Source: Arthrobacter jinronghuae (GTDB taxonomy: Bacteria > Actinomycetota > Actinomycetes > Actinomycetales > Micrococcaceae). From it: a stretch of DNA of 64,000 nt. Positions 63,964-64,000 of the stretch are shown piece after piece. The stretch lies in assembly GCF_025244825.1 (NCBI RefSeq), contig NZ_CP104263.1, positions 1,674,001 to 1,738,000 on the forward strand, written 5' to 3'. A program made the translations under genes and the position numbers. How positions within the stretch are numbered: position 1 is the stretch's first letter; each line of letters starts with the position of its first letter. The notes below the pieces were generated by a model. That model was not told the origin of the DNA, made no database searches, and was given only the letters and a program-made list of their open reading frames with translations.

Positions 63964-64000
63964 CTAGTTGACCTGGTTGATGATGGTCTCGGCAACTTCG
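63964..64000 (-). CDS. 3' tip of an unidentified convergent gene
   Basis: On the minus strand the window edge reads EVAETIINQVN followed by TAG at 63964-63966. This looks like the C-terminal helix of a protein that continues beyond the window. Only 11 residues are visible, so no family is assigned. Confidence 0.45.
   Translation of the reverse strand, partial: EVAETIINQVN

Overview
The window looks like chromosomal DNA of a high-G+C actinobacterium of the Arthrobacter / Micrococcaceae type. The signs are G+C-rich coding sequence, many GTG and TTG starts, Actinobacteria-typical families (TIGR03085, the HGxxPAAW small membrane protein, the Trp-associated membrane protein, an ECF sigma factor paired with a DGPF protein), and the gene order trpE - Trp membrane protein - HGxxPAAW - trpC - trpB - trpA - lgt - gltB - gltD ... 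pyk. The genus is inferred from gene order and protein character, not from a marker gene.

Bases 1-32 kb are an accessory region of many short units, most under local regulators. They include an SDR/nitroreductase pair, a TetR plus a two-subunit SMR efflux pump, an aldo/keto reductase facing a TetR, alpha/beta hydrolases, two membrane-protein/XRE pairs, a TetR-controlled membrane protein, an ABC exporter, a DHA2 efflux pump and a secreted type-B carboxylesterase. A redox/hydrolase operon (hydrolase, DUF308-like protein, FAD disulfide oxidoreductase, EthD protein) sits opposite a cysteine-containing TetR. Next come a hemerythrin-like protein, an ECF42-type sigma factor with its DGPF partner, a DUF2231 protein and another hydrolase. 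Decay is visible: an ABC ATPase/permease scar at 11.4 kb, a serine-recombinase tail at 16.2 kb, and a phosphotransferase-like fragment at 8 kb.

At 33.3-34.7 kb lies a two-gene, low-G+C block directly upstream of hisE. The first gene encodes a membrane-anchored protein that resembles a PLD fold with a degenerate HKD motif. The second encodes a class I SAM methyltransferase and overlaps the first by 8 bp. This is the best candidate for an undescribed system.

The histidine/tryptophan core follows: hisE, hisG and hisF, then about 8.7 kb of accessory genes (GNAT, manA-like, GIY-YIG-like, MFS, a second zinc alcohol dehydrogenase, DUF808, DHFR-like, TIGR03085), then hisI, trpE, two small membrane proteins, trpC, trpB, trpA and lgt. 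No trpD is present. Together these genes supply steps of His and Trp biosynthesis and lipoprotein maturation. gltB/gltD (glutamate synthase) come next, supplying nitrogen to these pathways.

The right end carries a PadR-controlled DrrAB-like ABC exporter with a DUF1048 protein, pyruvate kinase, and the 3' tip of a convergent gene. Long perfect inverted repeats at 36.9 kb and 62.2 kb, and tandem repeats at 44.6 kb, sit between genes and are not explained by them.
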